This document shows, in pieces, positions 7,624 to 16,781 of a stretch of 40,038 nucleotides of DNA (position 1 is its first letter; each line of letters begins with the position of its first letter). Made by a program: the position numbers and the translations under genes. The notes below the pieces were generated by a model that saw nothing but the letters and a program-made list of their open reading frames with translations, was not told the DNA's origin and ran no database searches. The stretch is from Paenibacillaceae bacterium. GTDB taxonomy: Bacteria > Bacillota > Clostridia > Lachnospirales > Lachnospiraceae. The DNA is taken from assembly GCA_015057715.1 (NCBI GenBank), contig SVDS01000030.1:1-40038 (forward strand). Reading direction: 5' to 3'.

Positions 7624-8577
7624 AAAATACATTAGATTGTAATATCGTTCGGGATATGCTCCCATTGTTTATTGAAAATCTGACCAGTGAAGATAGTAAT
7701 AATGCAATCCATCAGCATCTGAAACAGTGCGAGTACTGCAGTAAATACCTTGAAAATATACAAAAGCCTATTGACTGCCCGATAGTACCAAAAAAGGAAA
7801 TTGACTATATGCGAAAAGTAAAACACTCCTTTAAACAGAGAACCTATATCTTGTCTGGGGTTATCACCATTTTTTGTATTATACTAATTGGAATTTTTCT
7901 CCGCTTATTTATTATTGGGACTCCTGTATTTTTTGGAGATGCACCCATTAATTATGAATGGAATTATGATATGGATAGTAAAGTTTATTGGATACATGGT
8001 ACTATTGAGGGAACAAATACAAGTGCCAGAATCAAAATTTATGAGGATAAAAAAACAATCAAATCAAGATTAAGATATATGAGATTATACCATCTGTTTT
8101 CTATTCCAATAATCAATTCTCAGTTAAAATTCCTTGGAATGGAGAAGCAGATATTGTATGGCAAGGAAAAGGGAGTCAGCAAGTTATTACAAGTTCTCAA
8201 TATTTAAATTTGTCCATTTCCGAATTTCAAAAAGGGGATTATAAAATATTATAGATTTATATGATGTAAATGGGGCATCCATGATTAAAGAGTTGTATGA
8301 TAATGCTACGGAGGTTTCCAGCAAGGCTCTTATGTCTTTTGATGAAGAAAAATATGACAAATACTTTATTATCAGCTTTCCTCTTACCACCGGTATATAC
8401 TCTGGATGGATTAGAGACGATAAGGCATCTCAGAAAGAAGAAGTGGATGAACGTGTTTTTCTATATCAGGAAGACGGACAATATTATTTTTATAAACAGG
8501 GGCAACATTTGAAGAAGGTCTCTGAAGATGATATGAATAAAATATTAGATTATATAAAAACTAAGAAAATTAGCTAA
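7620..8577 (+). pseudogene. Zinc-finger (zf-HC2) anti-sigma factor, decayed
   Basis: The first frame (7620-8207) begins with an anti-sigma zinc-binding segment ('LPLFIENLTSEDSNNAIHQH' then 'CEYC') and one membrane helix near residues 75-98. The frame shifts near 8055 (the next frame reads 'IYEIIPSVFYSNNQF' to 'QKGDYKI') and again near 8247. The last piece, 8281-8577, ends with 'DMNKILDYIKTKKIS'. Read together, they form one membrane-anchored anti-sigma factor with an outer domain. It was co-transcribed with the sigma relic. The final piece could still be translated alone, but its start lacks a good ribosome site. Confidence 0.7.
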
Positions 8578-8673
8578 TAAAGTGTTTTCAGACCAGACGA
8601 TTTTAAATGACTTCTGCTTTAATTAAATATTAAAACTAGATTATTACTAAAGCTAATGCTATTTAAAAAGTAT

Positions 8674-8735
8674 CAAGTTTGGGAAAACTTGCAGTGGTAG
8701 ACCTGGCATGTCTACCACTTGCACTAACATTTTTA
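8674..8735. terminator. Two tandem hairpins with trailing T-run (candidate terminator)
   Basis: AAGTTT-GGGA-AAACTT (8674-8689) is followed by a perfect 10-bp stem AGTGGTAGAC (8693-8702) with GTCTACCACT (8710-8719). A TTTTT run lies 11 bases downstream. It may have ended the decayed sigma/anti-sigma operon. No gene lies between 8578 and 8826. Confidence 0.45.
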
Positions 8736-8826
8736 AATAATCCTATTCATTATAATCCATCTCTTTAGCCAGTATATGACTGACCGTGCCATCTCCCGTC
8801 AAAAGATTCTCTCTGGCTGATTTTAA

Positions 8827-10413
8827 ATTCCTTCAAGGTTCGGTGACACTGCCGAAATGACCGAAGATGAAGTGTTCCAAAATCACTACCAGACATTACA
8901 AAAACTGCGTTCTGACAGTCTGATTATTCTGGATAATTTTAATGTTCTACCAAAAGATGATCCGTTTTTTAAGGAGTTTATCCGGAATGATTTCCAAATT
9001 CTGATTACGACCAGATGTAAAATCACATCTTTTCAGACATTGGAAATAAAAGAATTAGATAAAGAGAATGAATTGACGGCATTGTTTTACAAGCACTGTC
9101 CTTCTGCTAAGAATGAACCTGAGATTACTTTTGACATCATAACCGAACTAAAAGGACATACACTGACCGTCTGCCTTGCAGCATTATCTCTCTCTGCAAG
9201 TGGTATTAGCCAGAGGAATTATTGTTTGAATTAAAAAGCTGTGGATTGAATATTCATTCTGGTGAAGCGGTAGAACTCTACAAAGATGAGGAATTTTTAG
9301 AAGCTTTAATGATTGAACACCTACGAAAACTGTTACAGTTAAACCAATTAACAACGGATCAGACAGATATTTTACGGAATCTCTCATTGCTTCCAAACTC
9401 TGGTGTATTAAAGAATTTATTTAAGAAGTGGCTAAAGCTTGGAACTCTAAACGAAATGAACCATCTAGTACGATATGGTTTTATCATGGATGATGAAGAG
9501 AACAAAAAAATAAGCCTTCATCCCTTAATTCAGGATGTGGCTATATTAGAAACGATGCCTTCGGTATCTAATTGTAGAACTATGATAGACAGCTTACATC
9601 TTATATGCCTGACCCCTGGTTTAGAAGTCAGACGACCAGAGAATGTGATTCAGTCCTTAATTAGTGTTGTGGAGCGTATTCTAGTGGATGAACCAGAAGC
9701 TTATCTTCTATTCCTGCAAGACATGTTTCCTTATTTGGATAAATATCTCGTAATGGATTATCTGCCAATGCTAATGGAACGGATTTCTTATACCATGGAA
9801 AAACATGAACTTAATTCTATTTGTGACAGAGCCTTGTTACTGGATTACAAAGCAGAACTATTTGTTATCCGTAAAGACTACGGAAACGCACTTAAGAAAC
9901 GATTGAAGGTGCTGGAATTACTTCATTCTATTCCTTTATCAGAAATGGATACAAAAACTGCCGCCCTGCTTTCCAATCTGCATAATAATATTTCTAATGT
10001 TTATCTGTTTCTGAAAAACGGCAAAGAAGCAGCGGAACATTTGAAAATAGCACTTGAAATTCGTAGGGAATATGGGATTTTTGAATCCCATGATACTTTA
10101 CAACAGCTAATGAACCTGACCAATATGTTGATTCTGTCAAAGGATTATGATCTTGCAAATCTGGCTTTATCTCTTTATGAATCTTTGGTGATAGAGCATG
10201 AAGGTGATAACAGTTTTGATTATGCAGCTATCCCAGAATAATCCTGAAAAAGCGGAGTTGTGCTTACTGGAAGCAGAACAGAAAATCACTTCTATCACGG
10301 GAACTGACAACGATTATAGCAAGACATGCTATCGGTATCTGCATAATTTGTATAGTCGGTGGCATAAGAAGGAAAAGGCGTTGGAATATAGGGAAAAGTT
10401 ATTAACTCTATAA
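8827..10413 (+). pseudogene. NB-ARC/TPR (STAND NTPase) protein, N-terminus lost and twice frameshifted
   Basis: Three frames read as one protein. The first (open from 8827) has the NB-ARC Walker B-like 'SLIILDNFNV', the 'ILITTRCKI' segment and a degenerate GLPLAL-like 'GHTLTVCLAAL'. A missing base near 9211 breaks it. The second frame, 9222-10241, has the winged-helix region ('ILRNLSLLPNSGVLKNLF') and helical TPR-like repeats. An extra base near 10238 shifts to a third frame with the last repeat (to 10413). There is no Walker A/P-loop upstream, so the N-terminal effector and nucleotide-binding start are gone. Such proteins act as signal-responsive ATPase switches, some of them in anti-phage defence. 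Confidence 0.75.
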
Positions 10414-10600
10414 AAGAAAATAGACCTGTAAGAGGACCTGAGAGAAGTGCTAAACAAGAGTAATCAATTCATAAAATCAGTACTAGCTTTGCAATGTTAT
10501 TTTATTCCAGAACCGGTCACGAACTGGCGCAGAAAAGTATTGTATATGGATGTTAAGATTGATAAATTGTAAATATACTATATGAAGAAAGGATAAAGAC

Positions 10601-11218
10601 ATGGAACGACATGGAATAGGTTATATATCGCCAAGATTTTCGGCTGATGATTTTTTGAGGCTACACCTTACTGTACACAGTTCAGAAGTTGATTGGGAGA
10701 GGGCAATAGAAATATTTAGAGATAGAATAGAAGCACGCTATTTTGATCCAATTACTAACTTGCTTGAACGTGAAGATGATATTGAAAAAAATGGATTTGC
10801 TGTGATGGCTCTGAATTGCTTGCTGGTAGATACTTTTTATCAATTTCGAGATCCAGATAATCTCAACGAACCCCGCAGACGTACAGAAATCTTTAACCGC
10901 CCTAATGGGACAGTATACAAAGAATTTCTTATTATTAATTTTCCACAAGATTTTGATGAATTTAAGGCAAATTTATTTTATAAAGATATTCGATGCGGAA
11001 TTTTGCATTCAGCACAAACAAAACATGGAAGTCAATTAACATATGATAAAGATTATGTTGTGGAAGTATTTGATGGAGATAAACTCCGTGTAGACATCAG
11101 AAACTTTTCAAGAGTAATGCGTAATTACTTTGTTAACTATATTCATCAGTTAGAAGTAGGAGTCTTTTCAAAGAGAGAGTCTTTTGTAAAACAGATGAAT
11201 AAAATTAGTCGAACATGA
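10601..11218 (+). CDS. Uncharacterised protein with a HEPN-like RX4H motif
   Basis: A 205-residue soluble protein. A hydrophobic helix ('FAVMALNCLLVDTFYQF', residues 66-82) precedes a conserved-looking segment 'YKDIRCGILHSAQTK' in which R131-x4-H136 fits the RX4-6H signature of HEPN ribonucleases. The start ATG at 10601 has an AGAAAGGA site. It lies convergent to the Gabija-type pair and shares a terminator with it. HEPN RNases often act as effectors or toxins in defence; that role here is inferred from one motif and the location. I do not recognise a named family. Confidence 0.6.
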   Translation: MERHGIGYISPRFSADDFLRLHLTVHSSEVDWERAIEIFRDRIEARYFDPITNLLEREDDIEKNGFAVMALNCLLVDTFYQFRDPDNLNEPRRRTEIFNRPNGTVYKEFLIINFPQDFDEFKANLFYKDIRCGILHSAQTKHGSQLTYDKDYVVEVFDGDKLRVDIRNFSRVMRNYFVNYIHQLEVGVFSKRESFVKQMNKISRT

Positions 11219-11282
11219 TCCAATCTCAACGAATTCTTATATCTAGATTTTAAGCACCTAAATTAAAATTGTATATTAAATA

Positions 11283-11324
11283 GCACTAAGGAGTAATGTT
11301 TTTATTATCCCTTAGTGCATTTTT
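11283..11324. terminator. Bidirectional intrinsic terminator between convergent genes
   Basis: GCACTAAGG (11283-11291) pairs with CCTTAGTGC (11310-11318), followed by ATTTTT on the plus strand. It serves the HEPN-like gene and probably also the helicase gene arriving from the other side. Confidence 0.75.
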
Positions 11325-11331
11325 AATTCAC

Positions 11332-13056
11332 TTATTCAAATGAAATCGCAATCATCTCATCTGTTGATGTAAGCGGTCTTCCTGTTGCTGTGGTTCGCCC
11401 TTGTTCCGAAAATAAATATAAATTTTTCTTTGCTCGTGAACAAACAACGTATAGCAATTTTTTAGTTTCATCTTCTCGATATTGTTGTGATTTCCGAATT
11501 ATTGTATCCCAGTGCGGAATATATCCATTTAGAATACCAAACGCTATAACGGTATCGTACTCTTCACCTTTCACACCATGAAATGTATTTATTACCACAC
11601 CTTCTTTTTCTTTGAAGCATTGTTTAAAAGTATCAATACTCGTAGATAAATCATACCGCTGTACTCTATCATTAATTTTTGCAATAAAATCTTCATATGA
11701 TTTTTGTAAAAATTGCTCCTGACTCAAATTAACACCCAAAATATGAAAGAACTTAATAATCGACCTTTGAAGATAATCCAAGCCGTTTTCTTCTTCGCAT
11801 AATAAAGAATTAACTACTTTCAAAATCATATATGTATCTACTTTTTCGTGTAGTTCTATTTTATACTCTTCCGATAAAATCTTAACTATTTCATTTGCAA
11901 TTTGTTTTCTAAGCCACGACTTTTTTCCAGGTTCAGTAAATAATAGCCTTGCAAATTGAAAAAATACATTCATAGGATCATACTTTATTGGAGTAATATC
12001 TGGTGCATCAAATTTTACCTCAGGTAAAAGTGTCTTCATTTGTTTTGATAATGGAAATAGTAACCACCATTGTGGGGCAATAATACATATTTCATTCTCT
12101 GGAATCCCATCAGATATCTGTTTTTTTACAATTTTGGCTATTTCTTCAAATAAATCTGATTTAATAATTGTATTATTATAAACTAAGCACCCCATTTCAT
12201 CTTTAATTTCGGATACCGCATATATCGGAACAGCCTTCAGCTGAAAATTAGAATAACAATTAATTATGCGCTGTGTTGTGCGATAACAACCATCTAATTT
12301 TTCTTCTTTAAAAGCAACCCCAAATTCTAATTGTAATTCTTCGGATGTTTTTGCAATACCACCAAGAGCACCGTAGATAGCTTGATCTGTGTCTCCTACA
12401 AAAGTTAATAATATTTTTTTATTAGCCGCTACTATACAGCCCAATATACCATACTGCAATTCATTCGTATCTTGATACTCGTCAACTAAAATTGATCTTG
12501 TAATGCCGCCAATATTCTCAGCAATAAATGAATAGGTCGTAACTAAATCAAAGGATATTTTCAATATATCATTAAAATCAATCTCTTTCTCAGCTAATAA
12601 CTTTTCTTCATACTTCTTCACAATTTCCGGAAAATCAAATGGTTTATTATAACCAATGTCTATACCAAGAGTCTTAACAATTTCATCTACATATTGGCTT
12701 TGTACATACTCATCAATAATATGATATCCTTTTTTTAATCGATTATGGTACATTGTATACGGTCTGATAATAAATTCGAGGCAAAACTGATGTATTGTCC
12801 CTACCCACACTTTATCTTCCGGAATATCCATTTTCTCCAGTCGCTCTCTGATTTCATCAGCAGCTCTATTTGTGTATGTAATTGCAATATTTATTTTTTT
12901 TGAAAGCTCGTATTTTTTTACTATATATGCTAGCTTATAAGTTAAGGTTCTTGTTTTACCACTTCCTGGACAAGCCTTAAGCAAAATGTTACTACCTTCA
13001 ATACATACCTTTTTCTGTTGTGGATTCAATTGCTCTAAAAAAAGCAGATCTTCCAT
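11332..13056 (-). CDS. gajB: GajB-like UvrD/Rep-family helicase (Gabija-type system)
   Basis: A 574-residue superfamily-1 helicase. Walker A 'ACPGSGKTRTL' is at residues 28-38, motif Ia 'AITYTNRAADEI' near 58-69, Walker B 'DEYQDTN' at 192-198, motif III 'GDTDQAIYGA' at 221-230. Late motifs are 'INTFHGVKGEEYDTV' and 'LLYVVCSRAKKNLYLF'. Its ATG overlaps the stop of the upstream OLD-like nuclease gene by one base (TAATG), so the two are translationally coupled. Order and pairing match Gabija, in which GajA cuts DNA and GajB assists; the known GajB is a little shorter. The assignment rests on architecture, not on a similarity search. Confidence 0.82.
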   Translation of the reverse strand: MEDLLFLEQLNPQQKKVCIEGSNILLKACPGSGKTRTLTYKLAYIVKKYELSKKINIAITYTNRAADEIRERLEKMDIPEDKVWVGTIHQFCLEFIIRPYTMYHNRLKKGYHIIDEYVQSQYVDEIVKTLGIDIGYNKPFDFPEIVKKYEEKLLAEKEIDFNDILKISFDLVTTYSFIAENIGGITRSILVDEYQDTNELQYGILGCIVAANKKILLTFVGDTDQAIYGALGGIAKTSEELQLEFGVAFKEEKLDGCYRTTQRIINCYSNFQLKAVPIYAVSEIKDEMGCLVYNNTIIKSDLFEEIAKIVKKQISDGIPENEICIIAPQWWLLFPLSKQMKTLLPEVKFDAPDITPIKYDPMNVFFQFARLLFTEPGKKSWLRKQIANEIVKILSEEYKIELHEKVDTYMILKVVNSLLCEEENGLDYLQRSIIKFFHILGVNLSQEQFLQKSYEDFIAKINDRVQRYDLSTSIDTFKQCFKEKEGVVINTFHGVKGEEYDTVIAFGILNGYIPHWDTIIRKSQQYREDETKKLLYVVCSRAKKNLYLFSEQGRTTATGRPLTSTDEMIAISFE

Positions 13057-15221
13057 TATTCACACCAGCTTTCACAATATTTATCAACCTCAATTAATAA
13101 TTTTGATACAACATCGTTTTCATAGGCCTCTCTAAAATTCTGAATACAACATTTTTTATTTGTAATATCTGTTGCCATCTGAACTTTTTCTTTGAATTCA
13201 ATAATATCATCAGTTTCCTTATATTCACTTATTGAATATTCCACCATCTTAAAAATAATATCTACATTTATTATTTCTCTACTTGCAAATGCAACAGCTT
13301 CTAATATATATTGTGGTATACAAACCGCACTATCAATATAATTTGATAGAATTGTTGCATACCAACCTTTTCCCATATCTCTTGCCAGTGTTAAAACCGC
13401 ATTAGCGCACTCTCCTGAAGAACCGCTTAATAGCTTTTCCTTATGTCCACTTATTGTTTTTTTATCAACATAATTGACTCCAAGAACTTGTTCTATATAA
13501 CTACAGTTGGCTCTTTTTTCTGCAAAAGCAAAATCGATTTCTAGCGTATGAGGAGCATAGAAAGACTTTACCCATATATTTCCGTCATATAGCGTTTCTA
13601 GCTTGTCTTTTCTACTTGCTCCTCTTGTTTGTGCTTCCATCTTATAAAAACTACTGGTACTTTCTACTATTTGAACATCTTCATCAGTAACAATTGCGCA
13701 TGACCTATTTATTCTTATATCTGCAAATAGACTCGCAATATATTCAAAGGAGACACTTCCTACATTTATGAGTCCAATTCCAAGCTCATCCAAAGAAACT
13801 CCGAATGCACTCTTTACAATATTAGGAATTAAAATTTCTTCTCCATCTCCTTCTACTAAAATAACCCCTTTTGAAAAGAGCAATACTGTGCGCTTTGCAT
13901 CCAGATAGCGTTCAATGCAATTTGATAATGTTAAGTTCTTTAGGTTAAGAAATTCTTCACCAAACTCGTCCAGCCCCTTATTTGGTTGCATTGAAATACT
14001 TTTATTATCCAAAGATTTCAAAATATTTATATTTTTAATATCCGAAACTTCAGCCAAATGTGTTGAATGGGTAGTAGTTATTATCTGGGTATAGTCCTTT
14101 GTAACTTTCAACTTATCAAACAAAGTTCTTTGAATATGTGTATGAATGTGCGCCTCTGGCTCCTCAATAATCATAATGTTTATAAGCTCTCTAGTCCTAT
14201 TGATTTCATATTCAACTATTTTCAAAGCCATATAAATCATATTTAGGTGTCCTAACCCTAAAGATTCTATATCATTCTGTTTTGATGGTTTTAAAAATAA
14301 ATATCGCGATAATGATTTTAAATCATCCTTCATCCCAGATTCTAAAATGATTTCTGGAGAATACACCATTCCTATCATATCCAATAATTTCTCATTGATT
14401 TTCTTACCAACAAGTTCTACTTGCTCGACCTCAGATATGGATTTGTTCAAATTCATAATTTCGTCTTTAATTGAGCTGATTTCTGATTCTTTTATCAATG
14501 ATTCTACTGATTCAATAATTCTTCTGATTGGGTTTTTAGGCTTGTTTAATTCACTTTCTACATCTCGTAAAGCATCAATAAATACCACTGATATATGATC
14601 CTGTACATCCGCTATATTTAATTTACATCCTAAAATTTCATCATTATCTTCGTCAGGATTTGTACATTGTCCGTTATCTAAATCTCCAACAATTTTTTTG
14701 TATATTGTTTCATTTATAAAATCCGTTTGTGCTCGACTTGTAAAATAAAATTCATAATCTGCAATTCTTATTTTATTCCGCTCTTTTTCAAATTCTATCG
14801 GATCGGTAATTTCACTTAATTTTTTTCTTATTTGTTTTTGTGGACGAATAAAAAGAGAAATTACACCAATATTGTCTTTTCCACTTTTTATATAGGATTT
14901 CAGAAAATCCTCATTTTCATCATCAGGCACTAGTTCTGCACATATCTCCGTTTGTTTATCTACAGATGTAATATTTCCAAATACTGCCGAAAGAATTATC
15001 CAATGTCCTTTCCAATTATTCAAAGTATCCGAAAAGTCATTATCCTTAAGTCTTTTTGTGTTATAGTAGTATGAATCATCCAACAATATGCGAAGAGCTG
15101 CCATTGCATTTGATTTTCCAGAATCATTCTCCCCAATAATTGTGTTTACTCCTTCAACAAAAGAAAAATGTGTAGCTCTTAAATTTTTGTAATTTACAAC
15201 TTGCAAATGATTTAAATACAT
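13056..15221 (-). CDS. gajA: GajA-like OLD-family ATPase/TOPRIM nuclease (Gabija-type system)
   Basis: A 721-residue protein. The ABC-type ATPase part has Walker A 'GENDSGKS' (residues 30-37), signature 'LGLGHLNMIY' (321-330), Walker B 'IMIIEEPEAH' (349-358) and switch 'TTTHSTHLAE' (382-391). The TOPRIM nuclease part has the catalytic 'VEGDGEE' (456-462) and 'VTDED' (511-515), followed by a long C-terminal region. The start ATG at 15221 has an AAGGGGTGA site lying inside the end of an RloB-like relic frame, whose stop is 2 bp upstream. Coupling to a UvrD-like helicase makes Gabija the best call; a class 2 OLD nuclease with a helicase partner is the same thing in other words. The length is above that of the best-known GajA. 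Confidence 0.83.
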   Translation of the reverse strand: MYLNHLQVVNYKNLRATHFSFVEGVNTIIGENDSGKSNAMAALRILLDDSYYYNTKRLKDNDFSDTLNNWKGHWIILSAVFGNITSVDKQTEICAELVPDDENEDFLKSYIKSGKDNIGVISLFIRPQKQIRKKLSEITDPIEFEKERNKIRIADYEFYFTSRAQTDFINETIYKKIVGDLDNGQCTNPDEDNDEILGCKLNIADVQDHISVVFIDALRDVESELNKPKNPIRRIIESVESLIKESEISSIKDEIMNLNKSISEVEQVELVGKKINEKLLDMIGMVYSPEIILESGMKDDLKSLSRYLFLKPSKQNDIESLGLGHLNMIYMALKIVEYEINRTRELINIMIIEEPEAHIHTHIQRTLFDKLKVTKDYTQIITTTHSTHLAEVSDIKNINILKSLDNKSISMQPNKGLDEFGEEFLNLKNLTLSNCIERYLDAKRTVLLFSKGVILVEGDGEEILIPNIVKSAFGVSLDELGIGLINVGSVSFEYIASLFADIRINRSCAIVTDEDVQIVESTSSFYKMEAQTRGASRKDKLETLYDGNIWVKSFYAPHTLEIDFAFAEKRANCSYIEQVLGVNYVDKKTISGHKEKLLSGSSGECANAVLTLARDMGKGWYATILSNYIDSAVCIPQYILEAVAFASREIINVDIIFKMVEYSISEYKETDDIIEFKEKVQMATDITNKKCCIQNFREAYENDVVSKLLIEVDKYCESWCE

Positions 15222-15225
15222 ATAT

Positions 15226-15570
15226 TCACCCCTTATTCACTTTAGTTTTTATCTCCCCCACCAGCTCATGCACCGTTGTACACGGCCACATCTCCGATGG
15301 TTTTACTTTTCCATCCCTTATACACTGATCAAGTTTTTGTTGTGCAACTCTAATTGCCTTTTCTTCATCACCGCTCTTGCAAATTCTAGGGTACATGTCG
15401 CTATCAGCTTTGGAATACTTTTGTCCTGTCCTATTTTCATACACTTTCCCGAATTCAGAACAACACGTCCATGATTCACGCAATGCAAGCATGGAACCAA
15501 AGTAGGCGTACAACCATATTTCAAAACATGGATTCGACCAGCCTACTCCGATTCCTTTTTCTTTTGCTTA
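15226..15570 (-). pseudogene. RloB-like protein, C-terminal remnant
   Basis: The frame, open from about 15570, reads 'GIGVGWSNPCFEIWLYAYFG' and then to 'VNKG' at 15226. The 'SNPCFE.W' motif followed by a Cys/Lys-rich helix-forming tail resembles the end of RloB proteins, which are found in type I restriction loci. The N-terminal two thirds are absent; a stop codon precedes the fragment and the frame is joined to an HsdR-like start in another frame. The family name is from motif recognition and moderately sure. The fragment ends directly before gajA, so an intact rloB may once have headed that operon. Confidence 0.5.
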
Positions 15571-15661
15571 CTTTATTTTTAGACTGCACTTGCCATCCAG
15601 CTTGTATCAACATCGCATCTATTTCATCACGAGCAATCTGCTCTGGATTTTGATTTATCAT
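15521..15661 (-). pseudogene. HsdR-like N-terminal remnant
   Basis: A 46-codon frame starting at the ATG at 15661 after a GGGGGT site. Its first part, 'INQNPEQIARDEIDAMLIQA' and 'GWQVQSKNK', resembles the conserved start of type I restriction R subunits or similar DEAD-type restriction helicases. The match ends near 15570, after which the frame runs into the RloB-like fragment read in the wrong frame and stops. A deletion joining two genes of an ancestral restriction locus explains this. Confidence 0.5.
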
Positions 15662-15767
15662 CTTTTTTTACCCCCATTCTTAGAAAACAATAGTTGTGAT
15701 AAATATTTCATATATCTCACACAGTATGTCTTCGAAAATATATTTGTGGTACTAAAACATTCCTAAA

Positions 15768-16781
15768 CTACTTAATATCACCATTTTGAATAATCCAATT
15801 TACAATATCAATAAAACCACTTTCATTGAGTTTCTGAAAGCTTTTTCCATTTTCATCAGATAAAAACTGTAAAAATTCTCCCATTTCCTTTCTGTATATC
15901 TGCCCTATTATCTGAAGTTCTTTAGCAGCCTCACAAGTCGCTTCATAATCTCCGATTTTATTCATTTTTTCATTTAGACTATCATATCTATCTTTCCAAA
16001 AGCCTATGTAATCTAGACTTACTTGTGCTCCCTTATAGATATCTGCTCCTATCTTTTCCGGAGCATCTTTTCCATAATATTTTCTTTCATTTTCACTTAA
16101 TACAATAAACAAAAGCTTGTCCCTATAGTGGTGATCTTTTAATGTCTCACCAACTTCATACATACATGCTTGTCTCTTTAGATATGTATCGCTTACTACT
16201 GTTAATACAAAATCATGTTCCTGCAACGTATCCATAAATGCCTTAAAACTGTCTTTGTACCTCAAGTCAGTATAACGTGAGACTTTGATTTTATCCTTCA
16301 ATTTCTCAAGCATTATTTTTTCAATAATATCCACAATTGGGGTATCACACTCTGTGTATGAAATAAACAAAGTTGAAGGGTCGCTAAGTATCTTATTATC
16401 AACTACCTCTACTCCATTATTCTTATAATAATAATACCTACCATCAGTTAATACTTTTTTTTCAGATTTTTCAACTTTGATAACAAAAATACTTCTTCCT
16501 TCTACATTAATATATTTATTTGAGCTAATGATCTCTCCTATCAACTTTTTATATGCTGATTCCATAACGCTATTCATATCAAATGCCAATTGGAATTCTA
16601 ATGGTTTCAATACTCCATTATCTTTTTCAACTCCAATAAGGATATAACCGCCTTCTTTATTAGCTAATCCACATATGTACTTTGCCAATTCCCCAGGTCG
16701 TGACTCTAATGATCTACATATTAAATTATCTAACTTGTTACAACTTATAATATCCAGTACTTCTTTTTGATTTAGTTCCAT
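15768..16781 (-). CDS. AlbA_2 (Schlafen-type) plus TIR domain protein
   Basis: A 337-residue protein. Residues about 10-125 form an AlbA_2/divergent AAA-4-type domain ('LESRPGELAKYICGLANKEG' then 'GYILIGVEKDNG'). Residues about 138-270 look like a TIR domain: first strand 'LFISYTECDT', then 'FKAFMDTLQEHDFVLTVVSD' and 'TYLKRQACMYEVGE', in which Glu209 sits at the position of the catalytic glutamate of NAD-cleaving TIRs. A helical tail follows. Its ATG overlaps the end of the upstream GHKL ATPase by 10 bp, so the two are co-translated. TIR effectors in bacteria deplete NAD or make cyclic ADP-ribose signals on phage infection; this is the inferred role. Confidence 0.78.
   Translation of the reverse strand: MELNQKEVLDIISCNKLDNLICRSLESRPGELAKYICGLANKEGGYILIGVEKDNGVLKPLEFQLAFDMNSVMESAYKKLIGEIISSNKYINVEGRSIFVIKVEKSEKKVLTDGRYYYYKNNGVEVVDNKILSDPSTLFISYTECDTPIVDIIEKIMLEKLKDKIKVSRYTDLRYKDSFKAFMDTLQEHDFVLTVVSDTYLKRQACMYEVGETLKDHHYRDKLLFIVLSENERKYYGKDAPEKIGADIYKGAQVSLDYIGFWKDRYDSLNEKMNKIGDYEATCEAAKELQIIGQIYRKEMGEFLQFLSDENGKSFQKLNESGFIDIVNWIIQNGDIK

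Noticed and set aside
10448-10572. A 41-residue plus-strand frame ('FIPEPVTNWRRKVLYMDVK') between the NB-ARC relic and the HEPN-like gene
   Set aside because: No ribosome site, no recognised motif and lies in relic sequence; probably a coding remnant or chance frame.
15660-15767. A promoter dedicated to gajAB between the TIR gene and the restriction relics
   Set aside because: I could not find a -35/-10 pair of adequate quality; read-through from the TIR operon remains possible.
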